Shown here: positions 1 through 8,246 of the stretch, piece after piece
Position numbering within the stretch: the first letter of the stretch is position 1
How the letters are laid out: each line of letters starts with the position of its first letter
Translations under genes and position numbers: made by a program
The notes under the pieces: generated by a model
What the model was told of the DNA's origin: nothing
Seen by the model: only the letters and a program-made list of their open reading frames with translations
Database searches by the model: none
NCBI RefSeq assembly: GCF_000383975.1
Contig: NZ_KB913017.1
Location: 1,215,001 to 1,279,000, forward strand
From: Natronorubrum tibetense GA33
GTDB lineage: Archaea; Halobacteriota; Halobacteria; Halobacteriales; Natrialbaceae
Direction: 5' to 3'
Length of the DNA: 64,000 bases

Positions 1-1
1 C

Positions 2-259
2 TCGATGAACGTCCAGCACTTCGAGATCGAACCCGGCGCGGTGGTCGAAGAACACAGCCATCCCCACGAACAGACGGGGTTCATCTACGAGGGCGAACTC
101 GTCTTCCGCAGCGATGGCGAGGAGGTCGTCTGTGGTCCCGGCGACTCCTATGCGATTCCGGGTGAACAGCCCCACGCGGCTGAGAACCGCGGGGACGAGA
201 CGGTGCGTGGCATAGATATCTTCAGCCCACCGCGGGAGAATCCGAGCTGGCAGGACTGA
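2..259 (+). CDS. Cupin-domain protein, 5' end cut off by the window
   Basis: Small beta-barrel cupin. The visible 84 residues carry the metal-binding signature: an EPG turn, then HSHPHE giving three His and a Glu, and a late His in the segment EQPHAAEN. The reading frame is open to the left edge, and this fold normally has about 20-30 more residues before the first motif, so the Met at base 5 is probably internal. Function is not recognisable beyond cupin; such small cupins are sugar-, sensor- or dioxygenase-like. A palindromic repeat begins about 10 bases after the stop. Confidence 0.7.
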   Translation, partial: SMNVQHFEIEPGAVVEEHSHPHEQTGFIYEGELVFRSDGEEVVCGPGDSYAIPGEQPHAAENRGDETVRGIDIFSPPRENPSWQD

Positions 260-267
260 GACGTCCT

Positions 268-337
268 ACTGTAAGTCATTTCCGGAGCAAAAGCCGGCCG
301 TCTTGCGATTGCTCCGGTAAACAGTTACAGCAGACCG
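268..337. repeat. Palindromic MITE-like repeat, copy A (diverged)
   Basis: Arms CCGGAGCAA (282-290) and TTGCTCCGG (309-317) flank a short centre. The outer flank CTGTAAGTCATTT on the left matches the other copies, and the right flank reads GTTACAGCAGACCG. The outermost TCATACGGTTT end seen in other copies is missing here. It lies in the gap between the cupin gene and the DoxX gene. Other copies are at 29089-29146 plus 30624-30653, 38506-38590 and 56936-57020. Confidence 0.75.
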
Positions 338-534
338 GAGGACGACGCTCGCGGGGACCGCGGTTTTCTGTCGCGGTCTACAGGCGACCTCGGTCGAATG
401 TCTCGAGGTTCTTCGAGAGCACCAGCTCTGTGCCGTCAGCGAACGATGTGGGCGACGTGCAGCTGTCGTGTCACCAACCCACATAATAAATAAACCAAAT
501 GAGTTATTAATTTCTGCTAATTTTATTCTATTGT

Positions 535-1923
535 ATGTTAAACGAGTTAGCTGATGCGGACGAAGCGGCATTCGACGAACGAGCGGGACCGTGGATCGCA
601 TTCGCACGCGTTTTCGCCGGGTTCTTGCTGCTGTACGAACTGATGCTTGGCGGCTGGTGGAAACTCGGCTGGATCACCACGGGTCCGAATCCGGGATGGA
701 TCGGCTCGGACGCCGGCGCGGAGGTCCTCTCCGTCGCCGAACAGGCCGTCGATGACGGGACTTTCGGCTGGTTCGCGACGATCCTCGAGACCGTCGTGAT
801 CCCCTATCCGGAGCTGTGGACGGCGCTCGCGTTAGCGGCACAGCTCGCGACCGCCGTCGGTCTGATCTTCGGACTCTGGACGCGACCGGCGGCGCTCCTC
901 GGTGTCCTGTACTTCATCCCCGTCTTTCACTTCGGAATGATCAGGACCTCGCCGCTGTTCACCGTCCCCATCGCCTTCGCGTTCGTCGCGAACGCCGGTC
1001 GGTACTACGGGCTCGACGCCGTCCTCTGGCGGCGTTCGGACATCGTCGGCCGCCTCACGCGAGCCGTCAACGCACCGCTGCCGATCCGCCGCGCGTGGTA
1101 TCCGGCACTCGCCGCCGGGTTCGCCATTGTCGCGGTCTACTACCTGCTTTCGATTCCAGAGATGGTCGATACGCGCGTCCATCTCACGAGTCTCGAGATG
1201 ACCGTCTTCGCCGGACTCGTCGCCGGCGGACTCTCGTTCGTCTACCGCGGCGGGAATCCGGTGACGGTCGCTGCGGACGCGCTTCGCGTCTTCGTCGGCT
1301 ACCGCTTCCTCCAAGAGATCGTCGTCCGGAGCGAGCCCGGGGCGAACGCGCTTCCCGGCTGGGCGAGTGCGTCTGCCCAGACCGAGGTGTTCGAGGCCAT
1401 CGCCGAAGCGCACGTCGCGCCGATGAGCGCGTTCCTCGAGCTCGCGGTCCTCCCCGCGATGACCGCGTGGGTCGTCGCCTTCGCGGTCGTCCAGACGAGC
1501 GTCGGAATCGCGCTGCTCGTGGGCTACCGGACGCGACTCGCTGGCACCGTCGCTGTCGGCTACCTCGTCGTCCTCACGGCACTCGGACTCGTCCGTCTCG
1601 CCCCGCTTATCTTCGCGAGCGCGATCGTCGCCGCCACGCTCGCCGGCCGACACGCGAGCCTGGATTCGATCGCCGGGCGTGAGCCACGGCCACCGGCGAT
1701 TCCCGACCGAGTCGCGCTACCCGCCGCCGCCGGTGGGATCGCGCTCCTCTCGAGTGCCGCCCTGCTCGGCATCGATCCCGAAGCCGGCTACGGCGAAGTC
1801 GCCGGCCCCGTCGCCCTCGTCATGCTCGCGTTCGGTCTCCTCGCGCTCGCGCTGGTCTCGAGTACGGCCACGGAGCGGACGTCGGATCGACTCGAGTCGG
1901 TCTCGGCGACGGCCGAGGACTGA
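535..1923 (+). CDS. DoxX-family multi-pass membrane protein
   Basis: A 462-residue integral membrane protein with about ten to eleven hydrophobic segments. Residues about 20-150 look like a DoxX-type four-helix unit (an ARVFAGFLLLYE entry helix, then a WTRPAALLG loop), and a second related unit appears at about 290-400 (SVGIALLVGYRTRLAGT). It may therefore be an internally duplicated DoxX/HTTM-like protein. Family members are linked to redox or terminal-oxidase roles, but the role here is unknown. The start is supported by an AT-rich box (TTATTAATTT) about 25 bases upstream, typical of leaderless haloarchaeal genes. Confidence 0.75.
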   Translation: MLNELADADEAAFDERAGPWIAFARVFAGFLLLYELMLGGWWKLGWITTGPNPGWIGSDAGAEVLSVAEQAVDDGTFGWFATILETVVIPYPELWTALALAAQLATAVGLIFGLWTRPAALLGVLYFIPVFHFGMIRTSPLFTVPIAFAFVANAGRYYGLDAVLWRRSDIVGRLTRAVNAPLPIRRAWYPALAAGFAIVAVYYLLSIPEMVDTRVHLTSLEMTVFAGLVAGGLSFVYRGGNPVTVAADALRVFVGYRFLQEIVVRSEPGANALPGWASASAQTEVFEAIAEAHVAPMSAFLELAVLPAMTAWVVAFAVVQTSVGIALLVGYRTRLAGTVAVGYLVVLTALGLVRLAPLIFASAIVAATLAGRHASLDSIAGREPRPPAIPDRVALPAAAGGIALLSSAALLGIDPEAGYGEVAGPVALVMLAFGLLALALVSSTATERTSDRLESVSATAED

Positions 1924-2035
1924 TCGAGGCGATCCTGTCCGCAGGGAGCGTCGTTTCGAGCGTAACCGATCAACGCGAAGAGTTATCACCGAGGAATACC
2001 ACGGAGTTATATGCCGTAGCTTGCAAGGAGAGCCG

Positions 2036-3412
2036 ATGGCAACCGAATCGAAGGCATCGGATTCGTGGGGGGTCGGACGAGTTGGTGCGTATCTCGAGCG
2101 ACTGGGGCCGACGTGGCTCGCCGGAGCGATCGCCGCGGGGCCGGCGACGATGGTCAGCCTGTTGGTCGCTGGTGCGAGTTTCGGCTACGCGCTGTTGTGG
2201 GTGGTGGTCCTCTCGGCGATCCTCGGCACCGTCGGCCAGTATCTCGCGATGCGGCTGGGGCTGCTCACCGAGGCCGGGATCGTTGCGGTCGTCGAGGAGC
2301 ACCTCGGCTCGTTCTGGGCCTGGGTGCTCGTCGTCGACGCCGTCCTCGCCGCGGGACTCGCCCAACTCGTGATCATGAAGACGCTGGCGGATGTCAGCGC
2401 AACGGTCATCGGGACGGCGGGTGTCGGTATCTCCGCGCTGGCCGACCCGCGCCTCTGGGGGGTCACCTGGGCGCTCATCCTCGCGCTGGGACTGGCCGGC
2501 GGCGGCTACCGAGTGGCCGAGATCGGCGCGAAGCTGATCGTCTCGCTGGTCGTCCTCGCGTTCGTCGCGTCGGTGTTCGTCGTCCCGATCGATCCGAGCG
2601 AGGCCGCGACGGGGCTCGTTCCACAGATGCCGGCGGGCGTCGGCGGCGCGGTCGTCGTTGCCGGCGTCCTCGGCGGCGCGGTCCACATCACACTCCTGAC
2701 GATGCAGAGCTACACAATGGGCGCCCGCGGCTGGACCGAGAGCGATCGCGACATCGCGACCTTCGACGTGGTGAGTTCGATGCTCGTCGCCTTCGGAATC
2801 TTCAGCCTCGCCGTCTTCCTCGTCGCAGCGAGCGTGCTCCCCGACGCGGGCGTCGATCCGGCGACGCTCGACGCGATCCAGGCCGCCGAGGTCCTCGGTC
2901 CGGTCGCCGGCGAGTACGCGACGTGGTTGTTCCTCCTCGGCCTCCTCGGGGCGGCCGTCTCGACGCTGGGCGGGAACACGATCGTTCCGCCGTACCTCCT
3001 CGCCGACAAACTCGGCTGGGAGCAGTCTGTCGAGGATTCGCGCTACCGAGCCGCGATCGTTGCGGTCGCACTCGTCTCGGCCGTCGGCGCGTTTCTCGAG
3101 GGAGCCTTCTTCGAACTGCTCGTCCTCGTGCTCGCCTTCGGGCTCGTCGGGACGCCCTTCGTCCTCGCCGTGATCCTCTATCTGTTGAACGACCCCGACG
3201 TCGTCCCCGAGACGAACTCGCACCTGTTGAACCTCGGCGGGATCGTCCTGTTCGCCATCGCGACCGTCCTCGCGGGCGAGTTCGTCCTCGAGGAACTCGA
3301 GACCATCACTGAACCAACCTCCGCGTTCGTCGTGGTCTTCGCGGCCGCAATGGCGCTGGCAATCGTCGGTCTCGTCGGGCGGTACGTACGAGAGCGATTC
3401 GGTGCCGAGTGA
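2036..3412 (+). CDS. NRAMP-related transporter lacking the canonical metal-site residues
   Basis: A 458-residue protein with about eleven membrane helices and NRAMP layout: an LGPTWLAG first helix, the FGYALLW segment, and a sixth helix with a lone His (about H217). In classical NRAMP proteins helix 1 carries DPGN and helix 6 carries MPH. Here the DPGN position reads GPAT (residues 35-38) and MPH reads AVH, so the Asp, Asn and Met that coordinate manganese or iron are absent. Membership in the fold is fairly secure; the substrate is not, and it may not be a transition metal. The start ATG 2036 is preferred because the upstream part of the open frame runs through the DoxX gene in another frame. 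Confidence 0.75.
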   Translation: MATESKASDSWGVGRVGAYLERLGPTWLAGAIAAGPATMVSLLVAGASFGYALLWVVVLSAILGTVGQYLAMRLGLLTEAGIVAVVEEHLGSFWAWVLVVDAVLAAGLAQLVIMKTLADVSATVIGTAGVGISALADPRLWGVTWALILALGLAGGGYRVAEIGAKLIVSLVVLAFVASVFVVPIDPSEAATGLVPQMPAGVGGAVVVAGVLGGAVHITLLTMQSYTMGARGWTESDRDIATFDVVSSMLVAFGIFSLAVFLVAASVLPDAGVDPATLDAIQAAEVLGPVAGEYATWLFLLGLLGAAVSTLGGNTIVPPYLLADKLGWEQSVEDSRYRAAIVAVALVSAVGAFLEGAFFELLVLVLAFGLVGTPFVLAVILYLLNDPDVVPETNSHLLNLGGIVLFAIATVLAGEFVLEELETITEPTSAFVVVFAAAMALAIVGLVGRYVRERFGAE

Positions 3413-3460
3413 CGCCCGTTCGAACCAATCTTCAAGCCGGTCGAGGGTAATTGATCCGCT

Positions 3461-4186
3461 ATGCCAGTACTCGAAGACGAAGTCGTAATCGTCACCGGCG
3501 CGAGTCGCGGCCTCGGCCGCTCGATGGTCGAACGCTTTTCGGCGGAAGGCGCTCGAGTCGTCCTCACCGCACGCGACGAGGACCGATTGAACGAGGTCGC
3601 CGCCGATCTCCCGACCGAGTCGCTCGTCGTGCCCGCAGACGTCCGGGATAGCGACGCGGTTGCAAACGTGATCGAGCGGACGCTCGAGGAATTCGGCCGT
3701 ATCGACACGCTCGTCAACAACGCGGGCGTGGCGCCGATGGACTCTGACGGCGGTCTCGTAAACGTCACCGACGAGGAGTGGGAGGCCGTCCTCGAGATCA
3801 ATCTCACCGGCGTCTTCCGCTTTACTCGCGAAGCCCTGCCCCACATGTACGACCAGGAACGAGGGAACGTGATTAACATCTCATCGGGGCTCGGCCGGCG
3901 AGCGATGGCTGGCGTCGGCCCCTACGTGAGTTCGAAGTGGGGACTCGAGGGACTTACCCGAACGACGGCGCTCGAGGGTGAGGAGCACGGCGTCAACGCC
4001 AATGCCCTGGATCCGGGTGGCCGGGTCGACACCGACATCTGGGCGCACCTGCCCGACGAAGAGCGCGAGCAGATTCTCGATCCGGACGTGATGGACGATG
4101 CAGCCGTTCTGCTCGCCGCCCAGGACCCCGACGGCGTCACCGGCGAGTCGATGGACGCCGAGGCGTGGGAGAGCCGACTCGGTTAA
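3461..4186 (+). CDS. Short-chain dehydrogenase/reductase
   Basis: A 241-residue NAD(P)-dependent SDR. The N-terminal nucleotide motif VTGASRGLG is at residues about 11-19, the NNAG motif is near residue 86, and the catalytic Ser (NISSG) and YxxxK (YVSSK) are both present, so it should be active. Length is normal for the classical subfamily. Substrate cannot be told from sequence; FabG-like 3-oxoacyl or sugar alcohol oxidoreduction are the usual roles. It starts 48 bases after the NRAMP-like gene and could be co-transcribed with it. Confidence 0.85.
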   Translation: MPVLEDEVVIVTGASRGLGRSMVERFSAEGARVVLTARDEDRLNEVAADLPTESLVVPADVRDSDAVANVIERTLEEFGRIDTLVNNAGVAPMDSDGGLVNVTDEEWEAVLEINLTGVFRFTREALPHMYDQERGNVINISSGLGRRAMAGVGPYVSSKWGLEGLTRTTALEGEEHGVNANALDPGGRVDTDIWAHLPDEEREQILDPDVMDDAAVLLAAQDPDGVTGESMDAEAWESRLG

Positions 4187-4220
4187 TCGCGTCGTTTAGA
4201 TCAGTACATCCCTACGGATG

Positions 4221-4352
4221 GCGCACGCTGAATCACGGTGACCGACAGGGAACCGTGATTCGAAGGCGTGCGAGGGATGAGCGAGTGACTGAAAGGAACG
4301 AGCGAATCGGCTGGGGAGGACGTGGAAACCCCTAGCCGTCAGAATCTGCCGT
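4221..4352 (+). repeat. Structured dispersed element with covarying hairpin, copy 1
   Basis: A stem of 10 base pairs (4230-4239 with 4252-4261, GAATCACGGT against ACCGTGATTC) is enclosed by a GCACGC/GCGTGC pair, followed by the conserved block GCGAGGGATGAGCGAGTGA and then GAATCGGCTGGGGAGG with a CCCTAGC end. The second copy (39851-39985) keeps the conserved blocks but has a completely different stem sequence that still pairs perfectly, so the hairpin is under structural constraint. It may be an RNA element or a mobile repeat. Confidence 0.6.
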
Positions 4353-4382
4353 ATAATTTGACACCACCCCCTCTCTGTTATG

Positions 4383-4458
4383 GTAACAACTGAAACGATG
4401 TACACGCTGATCGGACAGCCGTCGTGCGATCAGGTGTGCAGTGACGTTCAGCGGCTAC
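4383..4458 (+). repeat. 76-base stem-loop repeat, copy 1
   Basis: Starts GTAACAACTGAAACGATG and ends AGCGGCTAC. It has the same length as, and is about 85-90% identical by eye to, 23997-24072. It contains an inverted repeat CTGATCGGAC / GTGCGATCAG with one mismatch here. It directly follows the structured element at 4221-4352; together these fill the gap of about 390 bases between the SDR gene and the convergent acetyltransferase gene, where I see no gene. Confidence 0.7.
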
Positions 4459-4573
4459 GATAGTGATACGTCTCGAGAGCGTCCCACTCGCGTCGCATGA
4501 GTTCGCGAACACCGTGTTCCAGAACGACATCTCCGAGAGATGTGGCCCCGAGAAACCGAATCCCAACGATTCG

Positions 4574-5005
4574 TCACTCGAGCGATTTCCGCATCTTCAC
4601 GTGCGGAATTCCGGCTTCCTCGAACACCTCGCCGTAGCGTTCGTACCCCAGACGGCCGTAGAACGGGGCGGCGTGCGTCTGGGAGTGCAGTTTCAGCGAC
4701 TCGAGTTCCTCCCCACGCGCCCGCTCCTCGAGCGCGTTCATCACTGCCAGACCGACCCCCTCCCCGCGTCGCGACTCGAGAACGGCGACGCGTTCGACCT
4801 TCCCGAGCCCCGGTTCGGGTTCGCGCAGTCGGGCGGCTCCGATCGGCTCGTCGCCGTCGTAGGCGACGAAGTGGATCGACTCCTCCTCGTACTCGTCGTA
4901 CTCGAGTTCCTCGTCGACGTCCTGTTCCTCGACGAACACCGTCCGGCGGACCGCGAAGGCGTCCTCGCGTTCGTCTGCCGACTCGACCGCGCGTACGTCA
5001 GTCAT
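4574..5005 (-). CDS. GNAT-family N-acetyltransferase (ElaA-like)
   Basis: A 143-residue acetyl-CoA-dependent acyltransferase. After an N-terminal RRTVFVEEQDVD segment typical of ElaA-like GNATs comes the core strand with the acetyl-CoA loop RRGEGVG (about residue 81), then HSQTHAAPFYGRLGY, the usual C-terminal helix-strand. The acceptor is unknown. Met at 5005 is chosen over an upstream in-frame start at 5077 because family alignments begin near MTDVRAVE. Its promoter side faces the 3' end of icd on the same strand. Confidence 0.85.
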   Translation of the reverse strand: MTDVRAVESADEREDAFAVRRTVFVEEQDVDEELEYDEYEEESIHFVAYDGDEPIGAARLREPEPGLGKVERVAVLESRRGEGVGLAVMNALEERARGEELESLKLHSQTHAAPFYGRLGYERYGEVFEEAGIPHVKMRKSLE

Positions 5006-5091
5006 GCGAGCGAGTTCGGCCCGTCGCGACGAGAGCGTTACGACACGGCCGAGAGCCGTTTCGTGGGTGAGTCGCAACTCGAGTGGGGTCG

Positions 5092-5098
5092 AAAAAAA
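5092..5098 (-). terminator. Poly-T terminator after icd
   Basis: Seven consecutive T on the minus strand about 110 bases past the icd stop and before the acetyltransferase start. Archaeal intrinsic termination needs only such U-tracts. A perfect hairpin (TCTGGCGG/CCGCCAGA, 5173-5193) lies between the stop and the tract. Confidence 0.45.
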
Positions 5099-5152
5099 TG
5101 CAGAAATACGAGTTCGACGGCCGATCGCTACGCTGACTGCCCGAAAAGCGGT

Positions 5153-5176
5153 CTACGACAGCTTTTCGATGTTCTG
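5153..5176 (-). repeat. Remnant duplicate of the icd 3' end
   Basis: Read on the minus strand these 24 bases encode QNIEKLS and a stop, matching the last codons of icd (ANIEKLS, 5208-5231), 55 bases upstream. Nineteen of 24 bases match, and the differences inside IEKLS are all synonymous (GAA/GAG, AAG/AAA, CTG/CTC). That argues for a second, independently evolved coding copy of which only the tail remains, or for an attachment-site-like duplication. Confidence 0.6.
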
Positions 5177-5207
5177 GCGGTTTCACCGCCAGAGGACGAG
5201 AAACTCT

Positions 5208-6470
5208 CTACGAGAGTTTCTCGATGTTCGCGACGACTTCCTCGGCGTACTCGCTCGTCGCGAGCTTTTCGGCGTCCTCGAGCTGTCGTTCGAGGTCGTA
5301 GGTGACCTTGCCGGAGGAGATGGTCTCCTCGACGGCGTCGACGACGAGGTCGGCGGCGTCGTTCCAGCCCATGTATTCGAGCATCATGCGACCCGAGAGG
5401 ATCATCGCGGTCGGGTTGACCTTGTCCTGACCCTCGTACTTCGGCGCGGAGCCGTGGACGGGTTCGGCGAGCATACGTCCCTCACCGAAGTTCCCACCGG
5501 GGGCGATGCCGAGGCCACCGATCTGTGCGCCGGCGGCGTCGGACATGTAGTCCCCGTTCAGGTTCATCGTGGCGATGACGTCGTAGTTGTCCGTCCGGGT
5601 CAGGAGCTGCTGGAGCATGTTGTCCGCGATGCGGTCGTTGACGACGAGCGTGTCGTCGTCGACTTCGCCGTCTTGCTCCTCCCAGAGGGTGTCCTCGGTG
5701 ATGACCTCGTCACCGTACTCCTCTTCGGCGACCTCGTAGCCCCAGTCACGGAACTGGCCTTCGGTGAACTTCATGATGTTCCCCTTGTGGACCAGCGTAA
5801 CCGAGTCGCGGTCGTTCTCGAGGGCGTAGTCGATGGCCTCGCGGACGAGTCGCTTCGTTCCGAACTCCGTGATCGGCTTGATGCCGATGCCGACGGGGCC
5901 GTCGTGGATGGTGTTGTCGAAGCCCATGTCCGCTTCGACGAACTCTTTGACCTGCTCGACTTCGTCGGTGCCGGCCTCCCACTCGATGCCGGCGTAGACG
6001 TCTTCCGTGTTCTCACGGAAGGTGACCATGTCCATCTCGCCAGGATTCTTGACGGGCGACGGCACACCCTCCATGTGGTAGGTCGGTCGGACGTTCGCGT
6101 AGAGGTCGAGCAGCTTTCGCAGGCCGACGTTCAGCGAGCGGAAGCCGGCGCCGACGGGCGTCGTCAGCGGACCCTTGATCGCGACGCGGTGTTCCTTGAT
6201 GGCCTCGACGGTCTCGTCGGGAAGGTTCTCGTCGTACTTCTCGCGGGCGGACTCGCCAGCGTAGACGCGCATCCAGTTGATGTCGCGGCCGGTCGCCTCC
6301 GCGGCGGCTTCGAGCACCTTCTGTGCGGCAGGACCGACGTCACTGCCGACACCGTCACCGTAGATAATCGGGATAATCGGGTTGTCAGGCACCTCGAGTT
6401 CGTTCTCGGTACCGTCCTTCAGCGTGATCTTCTCCCCGTCTTCCGGGACCTCGATCTTGTCGTAGCTCAT
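5208..6470 (-). CDS. icd: NADP-type isocitrate dehydrogenase
   Basis: Oxidative decarboxylation of isocitrate to 2-oxoglutarate in the citric acid cycle. The 420-residue length is typical. Visible signatures are the IYGDGVG entry motif, the substrate loop PLTTPVGAGFRSLNVGLRK with the phosphorylatable-type Ser and isocitrate-binding Arg residues, YANVRP, and the FRENTEDVYAGIEW block. Later come LVHKGNIMKFTEG, ATMNLNGDYMSD with metal-binding Asp, and EPVHGSAPKY. Start at 6470 (MSYDKIEVP) is preferred to 6512 because the longer version adds a non-conserved tail. The stop codon sits in a near-perfect palindrome (5199-5222). Confidence 0.97.
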   Translation of the reverse strand: MSYDKIEVPEDGEKITLKDGTENELEVPDNPIIPIIYGDGVGSDVGPAAQKVLEAAAEATGRDINWMRVYAGESAREKYDENLPDETVEAIKEHRVAIKGPLTTPVGAGFRSLNVGLRKLLDLYANVRPTYHMEGVPSPVKNPGEMDMVTFRENTEDVYAGIEWEAGTDEVEQVKEFVEADMGFDNTIHDGPVGIGIKPITEFGTKRLVREAIDYALENDRDSVTLVHKGNIMKFTEGQFRDWGYEVAEEEYGDEVITEDTLWEEQDGEVDDDTLVVNDRIADNMLQQLLTRTDNYDVIATMNLNGDYMSDAAGAQIGGLGIAPGGNFGEGRMLAEPVHGSAPKYEGQDKVNPTAMILSGRMMLEYMGWNDAADLVVDAVEETISSGKVTYDLERQLEDAEKLATSEYAEEVVANIEKLS

Positions 6471-6668
6471 CTCGTCTGTACGGTTCTTCGACGGGGGTAA
6501 AAGGTCTACCATTTCTATCGACGGACGACGAAACGTGGAGGGGTGAAATCGAATCGAGACGGAGATGCGACGCGAACGCGGACTGTAGCCCGTTCGGTCG
6601 CTCGATGCGCACTGTCAGCCCTGTACGGTCGGTTACCGTCCGGCCTCAGACGGCGAGACGATCGGATG

Positions 6669-6950
6669 CTACGAGCAGTTGGGCTCCGGGGGGTCGTCCC
6701 AGTAGCGGACCATCATTACGATACCAGCGCCGACGAGACAGGCACCGACGACGCCCAGCGTTCCCCGTCCCGCCGCCGTCAACCACCCTTCCTCGAGGGC
6801 GGTCCACAGGACGGCCAGTACGGTAATTCCGACGACGGTGAGCGCCGACCCGACGTCGACCCGGTCCCGGCGGTCGTCGGTCGCCAGTCGCCAGACGGCG
6901 ATGGCAGCCATCGTCGCACAGAAGGCGGCGAGTATCGCGACTGGCGTCAT
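6669..6950 (-). CDS. Small three-helix membrane protein
   Basis: Ninety-three residues with hydrophobic segments at about 4-21, 34-53 and 62-83, an RDRR cytosolic loop after helix 1 and a proline-rich tail WDDPPEPNCS. I do not recognise a family. Codon use is haloarchaeal and the opposite strand offers no better reading, so it is probably real. It is divergent from the asparaginase gene at 7051, about 100 bases away. Confidence 0.65.
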   Translation of the reverse strand: MTPVAILAAFCATMAAIAVWRLATDDRRDRVDVGSALTVVGITVLAVLWTALEEGWLTAAGRGTLGVVGACLVGAGIVMMVRYWDDPPEPNCS

Positions 6951-7050
6951 TGTCGTCAGCGGTACACAGGCTGCTGTGGTAAGTGTACGGGATTCAGTTC
7001 CGCCGATCGATCACGAAACGCTCTCCTATCCCGCGCTCGCTCGAGAGCGT

Positions 7051-7977
7051 ATGCAGGTGCTCGTCCACGGTGGAACCGGTAGCGATCCCGAGGAGCCCGA
7101 ACCCAGACAGAACGTTCTCGAGCAGGCCGCCGACGCCGGCGCATCGGAGTCGGACCCCGTCGACGCGGTCGAAGCGGCGGTAGCGGTCCTCGAGTCCGAT
7201 CCGCGATTCAACGCCGGCGTCGGCAGTGCGGTTCAGAGCGACGGCGAGATCCGAACCGACGCGGGGCTGATGACCGACGACCGATCCCTCGGCGCCGCCT
7301 GTTCGATGCCGGGCGTCGAACACGCGCTTCGCGTCGCCCGCGTCGTCATGGAGGAGACGCCCCACGGCTTCGTTTCCGGGGATCACGCCGTCTCGCTGGC
7401 CGACGCGTTCGGCGTCGAGACGGGCGTCGATCTCTGGTCCGACCGCACGCGTGAGAAGTGGAGCGACCTCGAGCCCCCGGCGGGTGATTCCAGCGCGCAC
7501 CTCGAGTGGATCCGCGAGCGATACGGCCGGTCCGATCCCGACGGCCGAGACGAAGACGAAAACCCGAACAGCGACCCCGAACGGCCCGACAACGACCTGG
7601 ATCACGATACGGTCGGTGCCGTCGCGTTCGACGGCAACTCCCTCGCCGCGGCGACCTCGACCGGCGGCCGGTGGCTCGCGCTCGCGGGCCGCGTCGGGGA
7701 CGTCCCGCAGGTCGGCTCGGGCTTTTACTGTTCACCCGCCGCGGCGGTCAGCGCGACCGGTGCCGGCGAAGACATCGCCCGCGTGACGCTCTCGAGACGG
7801 GTCGCCCGCCACGTCGAGCGCGGCTGTGACGCCGACGAGGCGACCTCGCTCGCGATCGAGGAGTTCGGCGAACTCACCGGCTCGAAGGCCGGCGTCATCG
7901 CGATCGATTCCGACGGAACCCTCGGCTCGGCGTACAACAGCGACGCGATGCAGACGGCTCGAGCGGACCGTCGGTAG
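7051..7977 (+). CDS. Plant-type L-asparaginase / isoaspartyl peptidase (Ntn hydrolase)
   Basis: A 308-residue precursor that should cleave itself before Thr187 (in HDTVGAVAFD) into alpha and beta chains; the free Thr then hydrolyses asparagine or beta-aspartyl dipeptides. Supporting motifs are the N-terminal VHGGTG, FNAGVGS, the post-cleavage TSTGGRW and GSGFY loops and the glycine-rich SATGAGE. The acidic linker just before the cleavage site (about 158-184) is a halophilic expansion. Start ATG 7051 is chosen because the preceding open frame shows no family similarity. Confidence 0.9.
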   Translation: MQVLVHGGTGSDPEEPEPRQNVLEQAADAGASESDPVDAVEAAVAVLESDPRFNAGVGSAVQSDGEIRTDAGLMTDDRSLGAACSMPGVEHALRVARVVMEETPHGFVSGDHAVSLADAFGVETGVDLWSDRTREKWSDLEPPAGDSSAHLEWIRERYGRSDPDGRDEDENPNSDPERPDNDLDHDTVGAVAFDGNSLAAATSTGGRWLALAGRVGDVPQVGSGFYCSPAAAVSATGAGEDIARVTLSRRVARHVERGCDADEATSLAIEEFGELTGSKAGVIAIDSDGTLGSAYNSDAMQTARADRR

Positions 7978-8044
7978 TCGAGATATGGTTTTCGACGATT
8001 GACGTGAGGTACTTTTAATATCGTCGTGATCCTCGTCGCACTCG

Positions 8045-8179
8045 ATGCTCGAAGCCCCATACCACGCGGCCCGGCACTGTCCGGAGTGCGCCTCGAGGCT
8101 CTCGAACGTACAAGGCGTCGACGCCTGTCCCGAGTGCGACTGGGTCGATACCGACCGTTCGACGACACCGCCGGCCTGA
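8045..8179 (+). CDS. Tiny zinc-ribbon protein (44 residues)
   Basis: An ATG-initiated frame encoding [19 protein letters not shown] and a second CPECDW knuckle about 15 residues later, a classical two-CxxC zinc ribbon. It ends with TPPA and TGA at 8177. It lies between asparaginase and map on the same strand, with an AT-rich box (TTTTAATATCG) about 25 bases before the start. Haloarchaea encode many such zinc-finger micro-proteins, most of unknown role. Confidence 0.6.
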
Positions 8180-8246
8180 GCGGGACCATCGGAGCGAGTC
8201 GACCGGAGACGGAACCTCTTTTTGTCGACCGGTACAACCCCGGTGC

